A stretch of 64,000 bases of DNA from Pseudomonas sp. CFII64 (GCF_000416235.1 NZ_ATLO01000036.1:62001-126000), one strand, 5' to 3'. Positions 24,478-33,836 are shown, counted from the first letter of the stretch. Notes: generated by a model not told the origin, from the sequence alone. Program-made: numbers and translations.

Positions 24478-25404
24478 ATGAAGACGTTATCCACAACACT
24501 TGCGGTTGGTGTCATGGCTTTGAGCAGCTGGTCGGCGTTTGCTGCCGATGAGAGCTGCAGCACCGTGAAGATGGCGGACCCAGGCTGGAGCGATATCGCT
24601 GCTACCAACGCCATCGCCGGTATCCTGCTCGAAGGCATGGGCTACAAGGCCAAAGTCGACACGCTGGCGGTGCCGATTGCTTACGGCGGCCTGAAGGACG
24701 GCAAGATCGACGTCTTCCTGGGCAACTGGATGCCGGCGCAGCAGGGCTTCTACGACAAGTTCGTCGCCACCGGCGATGTAACGCAATTGTCAAAAAACCT
24801 CGACGGCACCGAATTCACCCTCGCCGTGCCGGACTACGTCTGGGATGCCGGGGTGCATAACTTCGCCGACCTGAACAAATTCGCCGACAAGTTCGGCAAG
24901 AAGATTTACGGCATCGGCTCGGGCGCTCCGGCGAACCTGTCGTTGCAGGAAATCATCAAGAAAAACGAATTTGATCTGGGCGGCTGGAAGCTGGTCGAGT
25001 CCAGCGAGCAGGCAATGCTCGCCGAAGTGAATCGCAACGTGAAGAAAGGCACGTTCGTGACCTTCCTCGGCTGGACGCCGCACCCGATGAACGTGCAGAT
25101 CAAGGGCATGCATTACCTCAAGGGCGGCGAAAAATATTTCGGCGACACCGGCACGGTTCACACCCTGACCCGTAAAGGCTACGCTGCCGCCTGCCCGAAC
25201 GTGGGCAAGCTGCTGACTAACCTGACGTTCACTCAGGACATGGAAAACAGCATCATGGCGGACGTGACCAATAACAAGGTCAGCAATGCCGCTGCTGCCA
25301 AAGCCTGGATCAAAGCCAACCCAGCGGTGCTGGACAAGTGGCTCGACGGCGTGAAAACCATCGATGACAAAGAGGCGTTGCCGGCGGTGAAGGCGACGTT
25401 GTAA
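24478..25404 (+). CDS. Choline/quaternary-amine ABC transporter substrate-binding protein (orphan)
   Basis: A 308-residue periplasmic protein of the OpuAC/ChoX family. The signal peptide ends about residue 22 (SAFAAD). The ligand box is suggested by DPGWSDI (35-41), GNWMP and TFLGWTPHPMN; the aromatic residues of such segments form the cage that holds the trimethylammonium group. No permease or ATPase gene lies nearby, so it probably delivers choline to a CbcWV-type transporter elsewhere, as known for other orphan binding proteins of pseudomonads. It follows betC by 35 bp and shares its likely transcript. Confidence 0.88.
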   Translation: MKTLSTTLAVGVMALSSWSAFAADESCSTVKMADPGWSDIAATNAIAGILLEGMGYKAKVDTLAVPIAYGGLKDGKIDVFLGNWMPAQQGFYDKFVATGDVTQLSKNLDGTEFTLAVPDYVWDAGVHNFADLNKFADKFGKKIYGIGSGAPANLSLQEIIKKNEFDLGGWKLVESSEQAMLAEVNRNVKKGTFVTFLGWTPHPMNVQIKGMHYLKGGEKYFGDTGTVHTLTRKGYAAACPNVGKLLTNLTFTQDMENSIMADVTNNKVSNAAAAKAWIKANPAVLDKWLDGVKTIDDKEALPAVKATL

Positions 25405-25406
25405 AC

Positions 25407-25477
25407 GTAGGAGCGAACTTGTTCGCGAGGCGATAATCCTGCATACACAGGAACCTCGCCAACAAGTTGGCTCCTAC
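25407..25477. repeat. REPIN with non-matching arms
   Basis: The left arm (25407-25430) contains GAACTTGTTC; the right arm (25454-25477) contains CCAACAAGTTGG. Each inner palindrome is intact but the arms differ from each other at two paired positions, unlike the perfect copy at 11109-11184. Confidence 0.8.
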
Positions 25478-25508
25478 AGCTGTCCTGCAATCCTTTTAAG
25501 AGAGTTTC

Positions 25509-27077
25509 ATGGGTTGGCTCAATCGCCACACATTCCTGCCTTTTCTCGCCTGGCTCCCCCGGCAGACCCGCGCCAGCGTGGGCCGCGATGCCGTGGTGGG
25601 GTTGAGCGGGGCGGTTCTGGCCTTGCCGCAATCCATCGCTTACGCCTTGATCGCCGGCCTGCCGCCTGAATACGGTTTGTACGCCGCTATCGTTCCGGTG
25701 CTGATCGCGTGTTTATGGGGTTCATCCTGGCATCTGATCTGCGGACCGACCGCTGCGATTTCCATCGTGCTCTACGCCAGCATCAGCCCGCTGGCGGTTC
25801 CGGCCAGTCAGGACTACATCGGCCTGATCCTGTTACTGACGTTCATTGCCGGGGTTTTCCAGCTGTTGCTGGGCATGCTGCGTTTTGGCGCGCTGGTCAA
25901 TTTCGTCTCGCATTCCGTAGTGCTGGGCTTCACCCTCGGCGCAGCGGTGGTCATTGCCCTGGGGCAAATGCCAAACCTGCTGGGCATCGACCTGCCCAGC
26001 CAGACCACAGCGCTCAATAGCCTGATGGCCGTGCTTGATCATCGGGGCGAAATCGATAAAACGTCGCTGATTCTTGGACTGCTGACCCTGTCCCTGGGCG
26101 TCGGCCTGAAGATTATGGTGCCACGCTGGCCAACGCTGCTGATCACTCTGGTATCGGCCAGCCTGCTGGTCTGGCTGTGGCCGGCGATGTTCGGCCATGT
26201 GAAAACCGTCAGCGCGTTCGTTGGCCACTTGCCGCCGTTCAGCCCGCTGCCGCTGGACCTGGAGCTGATCCTTAAATTGCTGCCGAGCGCCGTTGCCGTG
26301 GGCATGCTCGGGCTGGTCAACAGCCTGTCGATTGCCCGCTCGCTGTCGTCGCGCTCGCAGCAGTTACTCGACGCCAATCAGGAAGTCCGCGCGCAAGGCC
26401 TGTCGAACATGGTCGGCGCGCTGTTCTCCGGTTATCTGTCGGCCGGGTCGTTCACCCGCGCCGCGCTGAGTTTCGAAGCCGGGGCGAGGTCGCCATTGGC
26501 TGGCGTGTTTTCCGCGTTATGGGTTGCGCTGTTCGCGGTGGCGGGCGCGTCGTTGATTTCGCACATTCCGATCCCGAGCATGGCGGCGTCGATCCTGCTG
26601 ATTTGCTGGGGCCTGATTGATCGGCGCGGTATCCGCGCGTTGTTCCGGGTCAGCCGTGCGGAGTTTCTGGTGATGGCGCTGACCTGCCTGGCGACGCTGT
26701 TGCTGGAGCTGCAAACGGCGATTTATGCGGGGGTGCTGGCCTCGTTATTCTTTTACCTCAAACGCACCTCGCAACCCCGCGTGCAGCAGTGGCGCGATGG
26801 CGATGAAGACATCATGCGCGTCGGCGGTTCGATTTTTTTCGGCGCCAGCCACTACCTGCAAACGCGCCTGCAACGCACTGAAGGCAAACATGTGGTGATC
26901 GACGCGCAGCAGATCAACTTCATCGACTATTCAGGCGTCGAGATGCTGCATCAGGAGGCCCGCCGCTTGCGCCTTCACGACCGCACCCTGACCCTGCGCC
27001 GCGCGCGGCCGCAAGTCATCGAAGAGCTGCAAAAGCTGGAAGGGGCGGACAAATGCCCCATTCAATTCGAAGATTAG
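25509..27077 (+). CDS. SulP-family sulfate/anion transporter with STAS domain
   Basis: A 522-residue inner-membrane protein with about 10-14 hydrophobic helices between residues 25 and 415 and a cytoplasmic STAS domain at about 430-515 (HVVIDAQQINFIDYSGVEML). GLPPEYGLYAAIVPVL and CGPTAAIS near the N-terminus are family signatures. Placed after betC and a choline-binding protein, it probably moves the sulfate released from choline-O-sulfate or takes up sulfate; direction is not shown by the sequence. Separated from the binding protein by a REPIN, which may lower its expression. Confidence 0.9.
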   Translation: MGWLNRHTFLPFLAWLPRQTRASVGRDAVVGLSGAVLALPQSIAYALIAGLPPEYGLYAAIVPVLIACLWGSSWHLICGPTAAISIVLYASISPLAVPASQDYIGLILLLTFIAGVFQLLLGMLRFGALVNFVSHSVVLGFTLGAAVVIALGQMPNLLGIDLPSQTTALNSLMAVLDHRGEIDKTSLILGLLTLSLGVGLKIMVPRWPTLLITLVSASLLVWLWPAMFGHVKTVSAFVGHLPPFSPLPLDLELILKLLPSAVAVGMLGLVNSLSIARSLSSRSQQLLDANQEVRAQGLSNMVGALFSGYLSAGSFTRAALSFEAGARSPLAGVFSALWVALFAVAGASLISHIPIPSMAASILLICWGLIDRRGIRALFRVSRAEFLVMALTCLATLLLELQTAIYAGVLASLFFYLKRTSQPRVQQWRDGDEDIMRVGGSIFFGASHYLQTRLQRTEGKHVVIDAQQINFIDYSGVEMLHQEARRLRLHDRTLTLRRARPQVIEELQKLEGADKCPIQFED

Positions 27078-27078
27078 T

Positions 27079-27131
27079 GTAGGACCGGCTTCAGCCGGGA
27101 GGACGTTCTCCAGCCAAAGCCGGTCCCACGG
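27079..27131. repeat. REP pair, eroded right arm
   Basis: GTAGGACCGGCTTCAGCCGG is followed, after GAGGACGTT, by an inverted arm reading CTCCAGCCAAAGCCGGTCCC, with several mismatches. It lies between the SulP gene and aroE on opposite strands and may act as terminator for both. Confidence 0.75.
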
Positions 27132-27158
27132 AATCAGGGAAGTTACACGGGCACAGCC

Positions 27159-27980
27159 TCAGCCCGCCAGCTGACGCCGAAGCTCAGCCAGCACCGGCGT
27201 TGAATCCGGGCGCACGCCACGCCACAGCAGGAACGCTTCGGCGGCCTGTTCGACCAGCATGCCCAAACCATCAACGGATTGCGCCGCGCCATGCTCGCTC
27301 GCCCAACGGCAGAACGCGGTGGGTTCCTTGCTGTACATCATGTCGTAGCAGAATGTATGGCCAGCCTGGATCAGACTCGGCGAAATCGGCGGCAGCTCAC
27401 CGGCGAGGCTCGCGGAAGTGGCGTTGATAATCACGTCCACGGACTCTTCCAGCCAATCGAAACCACTGGGGAACACCGGCCCCAGATCGGCGAACTGTTG
27501 CGCCAGTTGCTCGGCTTTTTCGACCGTGCGGTTGGCGATGACCAGCACCGCCGGGCGTTCGGCCAGCAAGGGTTCCAACGCGCCACGCACCGCGCCGCCA
27601 GCGCCCAGCAGCAACACGCGCTTGCCGCGCAGGCTGATGCCGCAATTGACGGTCAAATCGCGAACCAGGCCCGCGCCATCGGTGTTGTCGCCAAGCAAGG
27701 TGCCGTCGGCCAGTTTGCTCAAGGTGTTGACCGCGCCGGCACGCCGGGCGCGCTCGGTCAGGCTGTCGGCCATGCGGAACGCCTGCTCCTTGAACGGCAC
27801 GGTGACGTTGGCGCCACGTCCTTCATTGAAAAACGCCTGGGCGAACGCCGTGAAGTCATCCAGCGGCGCCAGCGCGGTCCGGTAATCCAGCGCCTGGCCG
27901 GTTTGCTCGGCGAACAGGCGATGAATCAGCGGGGATTTGCTGTGGCTGATCGGGTTGCCGAAGACGACGTAGTGATCCAT
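27159..27980 (-). CDS. aroE: Shikimate dehydrogenase
   Basis: A 273-residue NADPH enzyme of the shikimate pathway. The shikimate-binding SHSKSP is at 12-17, catalytic Lys64 is in VTVPFKE, and NTDGAG near 101 carries the catalytic Asp. GAGGAVRG (about 126-133) is the nucleotide loop and NRTVEKA gives NADPH preference. It lies just downstream of hemF on the same strand, with a REP cluster between them. Confidence 0.96.
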   Translation of the reverse strand: MDHYVVFGNPISHSKSPLIHRLFAEQTGQALDYRTALAPLDDFTAFAQAFFNEGRGANVTVPFKEQAFRMADSLTERARRAGAVNTLSKLADGTLLGDNTDGAGLVRDLTVNCGISLRGKRVLLLGAGGAVRGALEPLLAERPAVLVIANRTVEKAEQLAQQFADLGPVFPSGFDWLEESVDVIINATSASLAGELPPISPSLIQAGHTFCYDMMYSKEPTAFCRWASEHGAAQSVDGLGMLVEQAAEAFLLWRGVRPDSTPVLAELRRQLAG

Positions 27981-28017
27981 TGGGTTTCCTGAAGCATGAC
28001 GGGTGAATATTGAATGT

Positions 28018-28106
28018 GTGGGAGCGAGCTTGCTCGCGAATGGCCCGTAGGAGCGACTTTAGTCGCGAAGGCGTCAATTGCCCTCCCGGCTAAAGCCGGT
28101 CCTACA
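28018..28106. repeat. Composite REP cluster between hemF and aroE
   Basis: Three REP-like units: GGAGCGAGCTTGCTCGCGAA, then GTAGGAGCGACTTTAGTCGC, then an inverted CTCCCGGCTAAAGCCGGTCC. Each has a different core palindrome, so three REP variants sit side by side. Confidence 0.8.
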
Positions 28107-28114
28107 AAACTGAA

Positions 28115-29032
28115 TCACCCCAACGCCAACCAGTCCCGATCCTGCAGGAAATACTCGGTCAGGCGCGCTTCTTCGCTGCCTGGCGCGGCTTTCCAGTCGT
28201 AGCCCCAACGCACTTGCGGCGGCAGCGACATCAAAATCGATTCGGTACGCCCGCCCGATTGCAGGCCGAACAGCGTGCCTCGGTCGTAAACCAGGTTAAA
28301 TTCCACATAACGACCCCGGCGGAATTCCTGGAATTCGCGTTGCTGCACGGTATACGCGGCGGCTTTGCGTCGGCGCACGATGGGCAGGTACGCATCGATG
28401 AAGGCGTCACCAATGGCACGGATGAAGGCGAAGCTGGTGTCGAAATCCCACTGATTCAGGTCGTCGAAGAACAAGCCGCCAATGCCGCGCGGCTCGTTGC
28501 GATGCTTGATGTGGAAGTAGGTGTCGCACCAGGCTTTGTAGCGCGGGTAAACGTCGGCCCCGAACGGCGCGCAGGCCTTTTCGGCGACGCGGTGCCAATG
28601 CACGCAATCGGCTTCGACGCCGTAATACGGGGTCAGGTCAAAACCGCCGCCGAACCACCAGACCGGCTCTTCGCCGTCTTTTTCCGCGATGAAAAAGCGC
28701 ACGTTGGCGTGGGAAGTCGGCACGTGCGGGTTGTGCGGATGGATCACCAACGACACGCCCAACGCCTCGAAGCCTCGTCCGGCCAGTTCGGGGCGATGCG
28801 CGCTCGCCGACGGCGGCAGACCCGTGCCGAATACGTGGGAAAAGTTCACGCCGCCCTTCTCGATGACAGTGCCGTTCTCGATGACCCGGGTACGGCCACC
28901 GCCACCGGCCGGCCGCGTCCACGCGTCTTCGACAAAATGCGCGCCGCCGTCTTCGTGCTGCAAAGCGGCGCAAATTCGGTCCTGCAAGTCGAGCAGGTAG
29001 GTTTTGACGGCGTCGGTGCGAGTAGATGACAT
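28115..29032 (-). CDS. hemF: Coproporphyrinogen-III oxidase, aerobic
   Basis: A 305-residue oxygen-dependent enzyme that converts coproporphyrinogen III to protoporphyrinogen IX in heme synthesis. Conserved blocks VNFSHVFG, HPHNPHVPTSHANVR and WFGGGFDLTPYY (about 130-141) surround the conserved histidines and acidic residues. I chose the ATG at 29032 with AAAGGG upstream; a frame open back to 29338 is non-coding in character. Divergent from qor. Confidence 0.96.
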   Translation of the reverse strand: MSSTRTDAVKTYLLDLQDRICAALQHEDGGAHFVEDAWTRPAGGGGRTRVIENGTVIEKGGVNFSHVFGTGLPPSASAHRPELAGRGFEALGVSLVIHPHNPHVPTSHANVRFFIAEKDGEEPVWWFGGGFDLTPYYGVEADCVHWHRVAEKACAPFGADVYPRYKAWCDTYFHIKHRNEPRGIGGLFFDDLNQWDFDTSFAFIRAIGDAFIDAYLPIVRRRKAAAYTVQQREFQEFRRGRYVEFNLVYDRGTLFGLQSGGRTESILMSLPPQVRWGYDWKAAPGSEEARLTEYFLQDRDWLALG

Positions 29033-29204
29033 GTCGATCCCTTTAAAAGCTGCAAACGACTGAGCGCCCGTTCTGAAAGGGCCACAGCGAAATTGGGGCG
29101 TAGCATACCACCGGCCCGCCGCGCGCCGCAGTTGACGAAGACCAGGTGAAGGAGTCCGATAGGCCCCCTTACATTCTTGTTTCGATTCATGACGGAGAGA
29201 GCAA

Positions 29205-30182
29205 ATGGCAAAGCGTATCCAGTTCAGCACTACCGGCGGCCCGGAAGTTCTCGAGTATGTGGACTTCGAACCTGCCGAGCCAGGCCCGCAACAGGTACGT
29301 GTGCGCAACCAGGCCATCGGCCTGAATTTCATCGACACCTATTACCGCAGCGGGCTGTATCCAGCGCCGTCGATGCCATCGGGCATGGGTAATGAAGGGG
29401 CGGGCATCGTCGATGCGGTGGGCAGCGAAGTGACGCGCTTCAAGGTTGGCGACCGCGTGGCTTACGGCACTGGCCCGCTGGGCAGCTATAGCGATCTGCA
29501 TACATTGCCTCAGGATCATCTGGTGCATTTGCCGGAAGCGATCAGCTTCGAACAGGCCGCTGCCGTGATGCTCAAGGGCCTGACCGTGCAGTACCTGCTG
29601 CGCCAGACCTATGACGTGAAATCGGGTGACACCATTTTGTTCCACGCGGCCGCCGGTGGCGTAGGCTCGCTGGCCTGCCAGTGGGCGAAGTCGTTGGGCG
29701 CAAAAGTCATCGGCACGGTCAGCTCGGCTGAAAAAGCCGCACACGCCAAAGCCCTGGGCGCGTGGGAAACCATCGATTACAGCCATGAAGATGTCGCCAA
29801 GCGCGTACTGGAACTGACTGACGGCAAGAAATGCCCGGTGGTCTACGACGGTGTAGGTCAGGACACCTGGCTGACCTCGCTCGATTGCGTGGCGCCGCGT
29901 GGCCTGCTGGTCAGTTTCGGCAATGCGTCCGGGCCGGTAGCTGGCGTCAATCTGGGCATCCTCGCGCAGAAAGGCTCGCTGTACGTGACGCGCCCGACGC
30001 TGGGCTCTTACGCCAATAACGCCGAGAACCTGCAACACATGGCTGACGAGCTGTTCGAAATGGTCGCCAGCGGCAAACTGAAGGTCGACAACATCCAGCA
30101 ATACGCCCTCAAGGACGCCGCCAAAGCGCAGATCGAACTGTCGGGCCGACGCACGACGGGTTCGACTATTCTGGTGCCTTGA
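29205..30182 (+). CDS. qor: NADPH:quinone oxidoreductase
   Basis: A 325-residue medium-chain dehydrogenase of the zinc-free quinone reductase class. GLNFIDTYYRSGLY (about 45-58) and the nucleotide motif AAAGGVGSLACQWAK (about 148-162) are typical of Qor. It reduces quinones by single electrons with NADPH in the cytoplasm. GGAGAGAG precedes the ATG. Position next to hemF and tsaC is the same as I remember for P. aeruginosa. Confidence 0.95.
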   Translation: MAKRIQFSTTGGPEVLEYVDFEPAEPGPQQVRVRNQAIGLNFIDTYYRSGLYPAPSMPSGMGNEGAGIVDAVGSEVTRFKVGDRVAYGTGPLGSYSDLHTLPQDHLVHLPEAISFEQAAAVMLKGLTVQYLLRQTYDVKSGDTILFHAAAGGVGSLACQWAKSLGAKVIGTVSSAEKAAHAKALGAWETIDYSHEDVAKRVLELTDGKKCPVVYDGVGQDTWLTSLDCVAPRGLLVSFGNASGPVAGVNLGILAQKGSLYVTRPTLGSYANNAENLQHMADELFEMVASGKLKVDNIQQYALKDAAKAQIELSGRRTTGSTILVP

Positions 30183-30206
30183 TTTAAAAAACCGGAACGC
30201 ATTTCT

Positions 30207-30296
30207 GTAGGACAGGCTTTAGCCGGGAGAAACCCGGCGCACTCTGGAGATTTCTATCGCCGGGAATGACGCCCTCCCGGCTAAAGCCGGTCCTAC
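30207..30296. repeat. REPIN between qor and tsaC
   Basis: Arms at 30207-30229 and 30274-30296, complementary except for one base (GGACAGG in place of GGACCGG). The centre itself contains CCCGGCG and CGCCGGG, a second hairpin. Confidence 0.85.
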
Positions 30297-30312
30297 GATC
30301 TCCTCAATGCTG

Positions 30313-30870
30313 TTAACCCGCGCGAACTACCTGCCCGGTAGCGATATCGCGTATCACACTGGGGTTGCGGCGGCCGCCCAGGTTGCCGCCGAGCACGCCA
30401 TCGATCTGGCCCCGGAAATACTGCTCGACACGTATCCGCGTGCGGGCAGCCGGGCGGCCGGCCGGGTTGGCCGAGGTCGAAATCAGCGGCCCGACCAGCG
30501 CGCACAGTTCACGCACAGTCGGGTGATCGCTGACACGCAAGGCCACGGTTTCATGAACCCCGGTAATCCATTCGGGCAACAGGTTTTGATGAGGCACCAG
30601 CCAGGTATTCGGCCCCGGCCAGGTGCTGGCCATGCGGTCCAGCCACAGTTCCGGGAAGTCCTCGAACAGGAAATCGAACTGGCGGATATTGTCGGCAACC
30701 ATGATCAGGCCCTTCTCCACAGGCCGTGACTTGATCGCCAGCAAGCGATACACCGCCTCTTCATCCCATGGATCACACCCCAAACCCCATACCGCCTCGG
30801 TTGGGTAGGCAATTACCGCACCGGCGCGAATCTCGCGAGCGGCTTGTTGCACACGCCAACTGCTGACCAT
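30313..30870 (-). CDS. tsaC: Threonylcarbamoyl-AMP synthase
   Basis: A 185-residue YrdC-fold enzyme making threonylcarbamoyl-AMP from threonine, bicarbonate and ATP, the first step of tRNA t6A modification. AYPTEAVWGLGCDP (about 20-33), KSRPVEKGLI (about 46-55) and STSANPAGRPA (about 141-151) are the nucleotide and threonine binding segments. GGAG lies 9 bases before the ATG. The dprA gene lies 38 bp upstream on the same strand. Confidence 0.95.
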   Translation of the reverse strand: MVSSWRVQQAAREIRAGAVIAYPTEAVWGLGCDPWDEEAVYRLLAIKSRPVEKGLIMVADNIRQFDFLFEDFPELWLDRMASTWPGPNTWLVPHQNLLPEWITGVHETVALRVSDHPTVRELCALVGPLISTSANPAGRPAARTRIRVEQYFRGQIDGVLGGNLGGRRNPSVIRDIATGQVVRAG

Positions 30871-30908
30871 TGGTTACATCTCCGATAAACACTGCGAGCA
30901 GTTTAACC

Positions 30909-32021
30909 TTAGCGCGCGCGGCCGAACCATCGTCCCGCTTCACTGGCGATATGCCCGTCCAGCTCAAGCTCGGTCAACGCCGCCAGGACTTTGGGCAACG
31001 GCCAGCCACTGGACACTGCAAGCGCTTCGCTGGTCTGCGGCGCCGCATAAAGCAGCGCGAGCAGCGGATGGCGCGGCGCAGCCAGGGATTCGGGGGACGC
31101 GCAGGCAGGTGCCTGAACCTGCCAGCCGCGCAAGGCTTCGAGAATGTGCTCGACCGTTTCCACCAGCACCGCGCCATCTCGGATCAGCTGATGGCAGCCG
31201 CGGGCGCCGGGGTGATGAATCGAGCCGGGAATGGCGTACACCTCACGCCCTTGCTCAGCCGCCAGCCGCGCCGTAATCAACGAGCCGCTGGCGACGCTGG
31301 CCTCGACCACCAGCACGCCAAGGGACAAACCGCTGATGATCCGGTTGCGTCGCGGGAAGTTGCTGGCGACCGGTCCGGCATCCAATGGGAACTCGGAAAC
31401 CACCGCGCTGCCTTCGGCGGCCATCCTCGCGGCCAACTGACGATTGCGCTGTGGATAAAGTTTTTCGAGGCCGGTGCCGAGTACGCCGACTGTCGCGCCG
31501 CCGACATCCAGCGCGCCTTGGTGCGCGGCGGCGTCGATGCCCAGCGCCAGACCGCTGGTAATCACAAATCCGGCGCCCGCCAGGCTGCGCGCGAAAGCCG
31601 CTGCGGTATCCAGTCCGGGGCGCGACGCGCGACGACTGCCGACCATGCCCAGTTGCGGACGTTCCAGAATTGCGAGGTCGCCTGCGACGAAGAGCAGCGG
31701 GGGTGGATCGGGAATTTCCGCGAGTAAGGCCGGGTACTCCGGAGCGTCCCACATCAATAGATGCTGGCCCGGACGCTCCAGCCAGACCAATGCAGCGCTT
31801 GCGCCATCGCGAACACTGGGCTCGCGTCGCGCCTCGGCACAGGCCGAGGGCAGGCCCAATGCGCGCCATGCACTGGCCGGCGCGGACAGGGCCGAGGAGC
31901 CGGAACCGAATGCATCAATAAGCTTACGAAAACGCTTGGGGCCGACCTCCGGCAAGCGGTGCAAGCGCAGGCGCGCTTCAAGTTCAGCAGGCGAAGAGGC
32001 AGCTTTTTCGAACAGCGGCAT
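30909..32021 (-). CDS. dprA: DNA-processing protein DprA
   Basis: A 370-residue protein that loads RecA on incoming single-stranded DNA during transformation. A helix-hairpin-helix-like N-terminus (about 10-70) precedes the Rossmann-like core with GSRRAS (about 128-133), SGLALGIDAAAH and NRIISGLS; the C-terminal 60 residues form the winged DML1-like domain. AGGAAGA precedes the ATG. It reads in the same direction as tsaC and the LysM gene. Confidence 0.95.
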   Translation of the reverse strand: MPLFEKAASSPAELEARLRLHRLPEVGPKRFRKLIDAFGSGSSALSAPASAWRALGLPSACAEARREPSVRDGASAALVWLERPGQHLLMWDAPEYPALLAEIPDPPPLLFVAGDLAILERPQLGMVGSRRASRPGLDTAAAFARSLAGAGFVITSGLALGIDAAAHQGALDVGGATVGVLGTGLEKLYPQRNRQLAARMAAEGSAVVSEFPLDAGPVASNFPRRNRIISGLSLGVLVVEASVASGSLITARLAAEQGREVYAIPGSIHHPGARGCHQLIRDGAVLVETVEHILEALRGWQVQAPACASPESLAAPRHPLLALLYAAPQTSEALAVSSGWPLPKVLAALTELELDGHIASEAGRWFGRAR

Positions 32022-32142
32022 GAGATCTTCCTTGATCTGTAGCCCACCTCAGCGGCGGGCCAACCTGTGGATAACTCTGTTGACAACTATTTGATAACTG
32101 TTGGTTTTCAACCAGAATTTGTATCAATTCTGCAACATGTGG

Positions 32143-33168
32143 CTAGGGGTTGCGGACCTTGTCCATAATCTCCAAAGATCGGTTGGCATGCAAAACCAGA
32201 CCGTAGCTGAGTTTGTCGTAGGTTCGGAAAACCATCAGCAACCCGGATCGCTCATCAGGAATTTTGACTTGTTCACCGGTGATGCGATCCCGGACCATCT
32301 CGCCGGTTTTGAAGATGGCCAGGACATTGCCTTCTTCCAGGCCGTCGCGCTTGCCCTTGTCCAGCGTGACCACGTCAAATACGCCGATTTGCGTGACGCC
32401 ACGCGGGACATCAAGAATCAAACCATCGATGTTGGTCTTGGGCGCACTCGGCAAGAAGCTCGAATTGATCGCGCGCTCTTCACTGACGAACAAACGATCG
32501 CCCAGGCGCACTTCCTGAACGGCACGGCGTAGCGTCAGGGTCGATACGTCACCTTCTGTCGCAATTATTTCGCCACCGCCGATGTCGTCGGCGTTGATAC
32601 CGAGCACTTCCTGGGTCACCGGATCGGTGTACGTCTTGCCCTGACGGAAGATGCCATACACCGGATGCGCCGGGTCGACCGTGCCTCGGGCGTAGATTCG
32701 ATCGCCCACGCCGCTGAGCACGCGCTCGGCGTTGCCGGCAACGATGTAAGGGGCTTCATCAAACTGCGCGGGATCATCGACGATGCGGTTGCTGAGCAGA
32801 AACGCATTGATCGCGCCCAGCGGAATACTCGGGATGGCCTCGATCATGGGCGTGCTGCGTACGCTCGGCGAGAGTTTGATCGTGCCACGGGATTCGCCCC
32901 GGTTGAGCACGATGCGCGGCTGGCCGTCGATATAGACCAACGATAGCGAATCGCCGGGATAGATCAGATCGGGGTCGTGAATCTGCGGATTGGCTCTCCA
33001 GATCTCGCGCCATTTCCATGGTTCGCTGAGAAATTTGCCGGAAATGTCCCAAAGCGTGTCACCTGCAACAACCGTGTAACGCTCCGGATGGCCTTCCCTG
33101 AGTTGCACTTGCGCCTGCACAAGACCGGTCGAGGCCAACAGCAGCAGGGCGAGTAGTGATTTCCTCAT
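32143..33168 (-). CDS. LysM peptidoglycan-binding protein
   Basis: A 341-residue secreted protein. The signal peptide ends about residue 20 (LVQAQ). A single LysM domain lies at about 30-80 (YTVVAGDTLWDISGKFL, then NPQIHDPDLIYPGD), which binds peptidoglycan. The remaining 250 residues have no motif I know. It lies in the periplasm or at the outer membrane. Divergent from def, with a 142-bp gap. The orthologue in P. aeruginosa sits at the same place, from memory. Confidence 0.88.
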   Translation of the reverse strand: MRKSLLALLLLASTGLVQAQVQLREGHPERYTVVAGDTLWDISGKFLSEPWKWREIWRANPQIHDPDLIYPGDSLSLVYIDGQPRIVLNRGESRGTIKLSPSVRSTPMIEAIPSIPLGAINAFLLSNRIVDDPAQFDEAPYIVAGNAERVLSGVGDRIYARGTVDPAHPVYGIFRQGKTYTDPVTQEVLGINADDIGGGEIIATEGDVSTLTLRRAVQEVRLGDRLFVSEERAINSSFLPSAPKTNIDGLILDVPRGVTQIGVFDVVTLDKGKRDGLEEGNVLAIFKTGEMVRDRITGEQVKIPDERSGLLMVFRTYDKLSYGLVLHANRSLEIMDKVRNP

Positions 33169-33310
33169 GCAGTGAATCCCTTTATCATGTTGCTTTGCGT
33201 GAACATAGAGCCCCATCAGGCTCGGTTTCAAAAAACTGGTTGCTCCGCTTCGACGTCTCAAGCCCGGCAGCCGATTTTGACTTTACCCTACAAGTGCAGC
33301 TCTTACGTAT

Positions 33311-33817
33311 ATGGCTATTTTAAACATCCTCGAATTTCCCGATTCGCGCCTTCGCACCATCGCCAAACCTGTGGCTGAGGTGGACGACGGCATTCGCCAG
33401 TTGGTCGACGACATGTTTGAAACCATGTACGAAGCGCCAGGCATCGGTCTTGCTGCAACGCAAGTCAATGTGCATAAGCGCGTCGTGGTCATGGACCTCA
33501 GCGAAGACCGCAGCGAGCCACGGGTTTTCATCAACCCGCAAATCGAAACCCTGACCGACGAAGTCGACCAGTATCAGGAAGGCTGTCTTTCGGTGCCAGG
33601 CTTCTATGAGAACGTCGACCGCCCGCAGAAAATCCGCATCAAGGCCCTGGATCGTGACGGCAAGCCGTACGAGGAAGTCGCCGAAGGTCTGCTGGCGGTA
33701 TGCATCCAGCATGAATGCGATCACCTGAACGGCAAACTGTTCGTCGATTACCTGTCCAACCTCAAGCGCGACCGGATCAAGAAGAAGCTGGAAAAACTGC
33801 ACAAGCAGAACGCTTGA
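33311..33817 (+). CDS. def: Peptide deformylase
   Basis: A 168-residue metalloenzyme that removes the formyl group from new proteins. All three motifs are present: GIGLAATQ (44-51), EGCLSVPG (90-97, Cys92) and HECDH (134-138). No good Shine-Dalgarno is visible before the ATG at 33311. It is followed by fmt, which adds the same formyl group to initiator tRNA, with a REP pair in between. Confidence 0.97.
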   Translation: MAILNILEFPDSRLRTIAKPVAEVDDGIRQLVDDMFETMYEAPGIGLAATQVNVHKRVVVMDLSEDRSEPRVFINPQIETLTDEVDQYQEGCLSVPGFYENVDRPQKIRIKALDRDGKPYEEVAEGLLAVCIQHECDHLNGKLFVDYLSNLKRDRIKKKLEKLHKQNA

Positions 33818-33836
33818 AGTCGCTGGCGATTCGGCC

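Noticed and set aside
29033..29338. N-terminal extension of hemF
   Set aside because: The frame is open but codes for atypical text across the divergent promoter gap; the ATG at 29032 has a ribosome-binding site and fits the family N-terminus.
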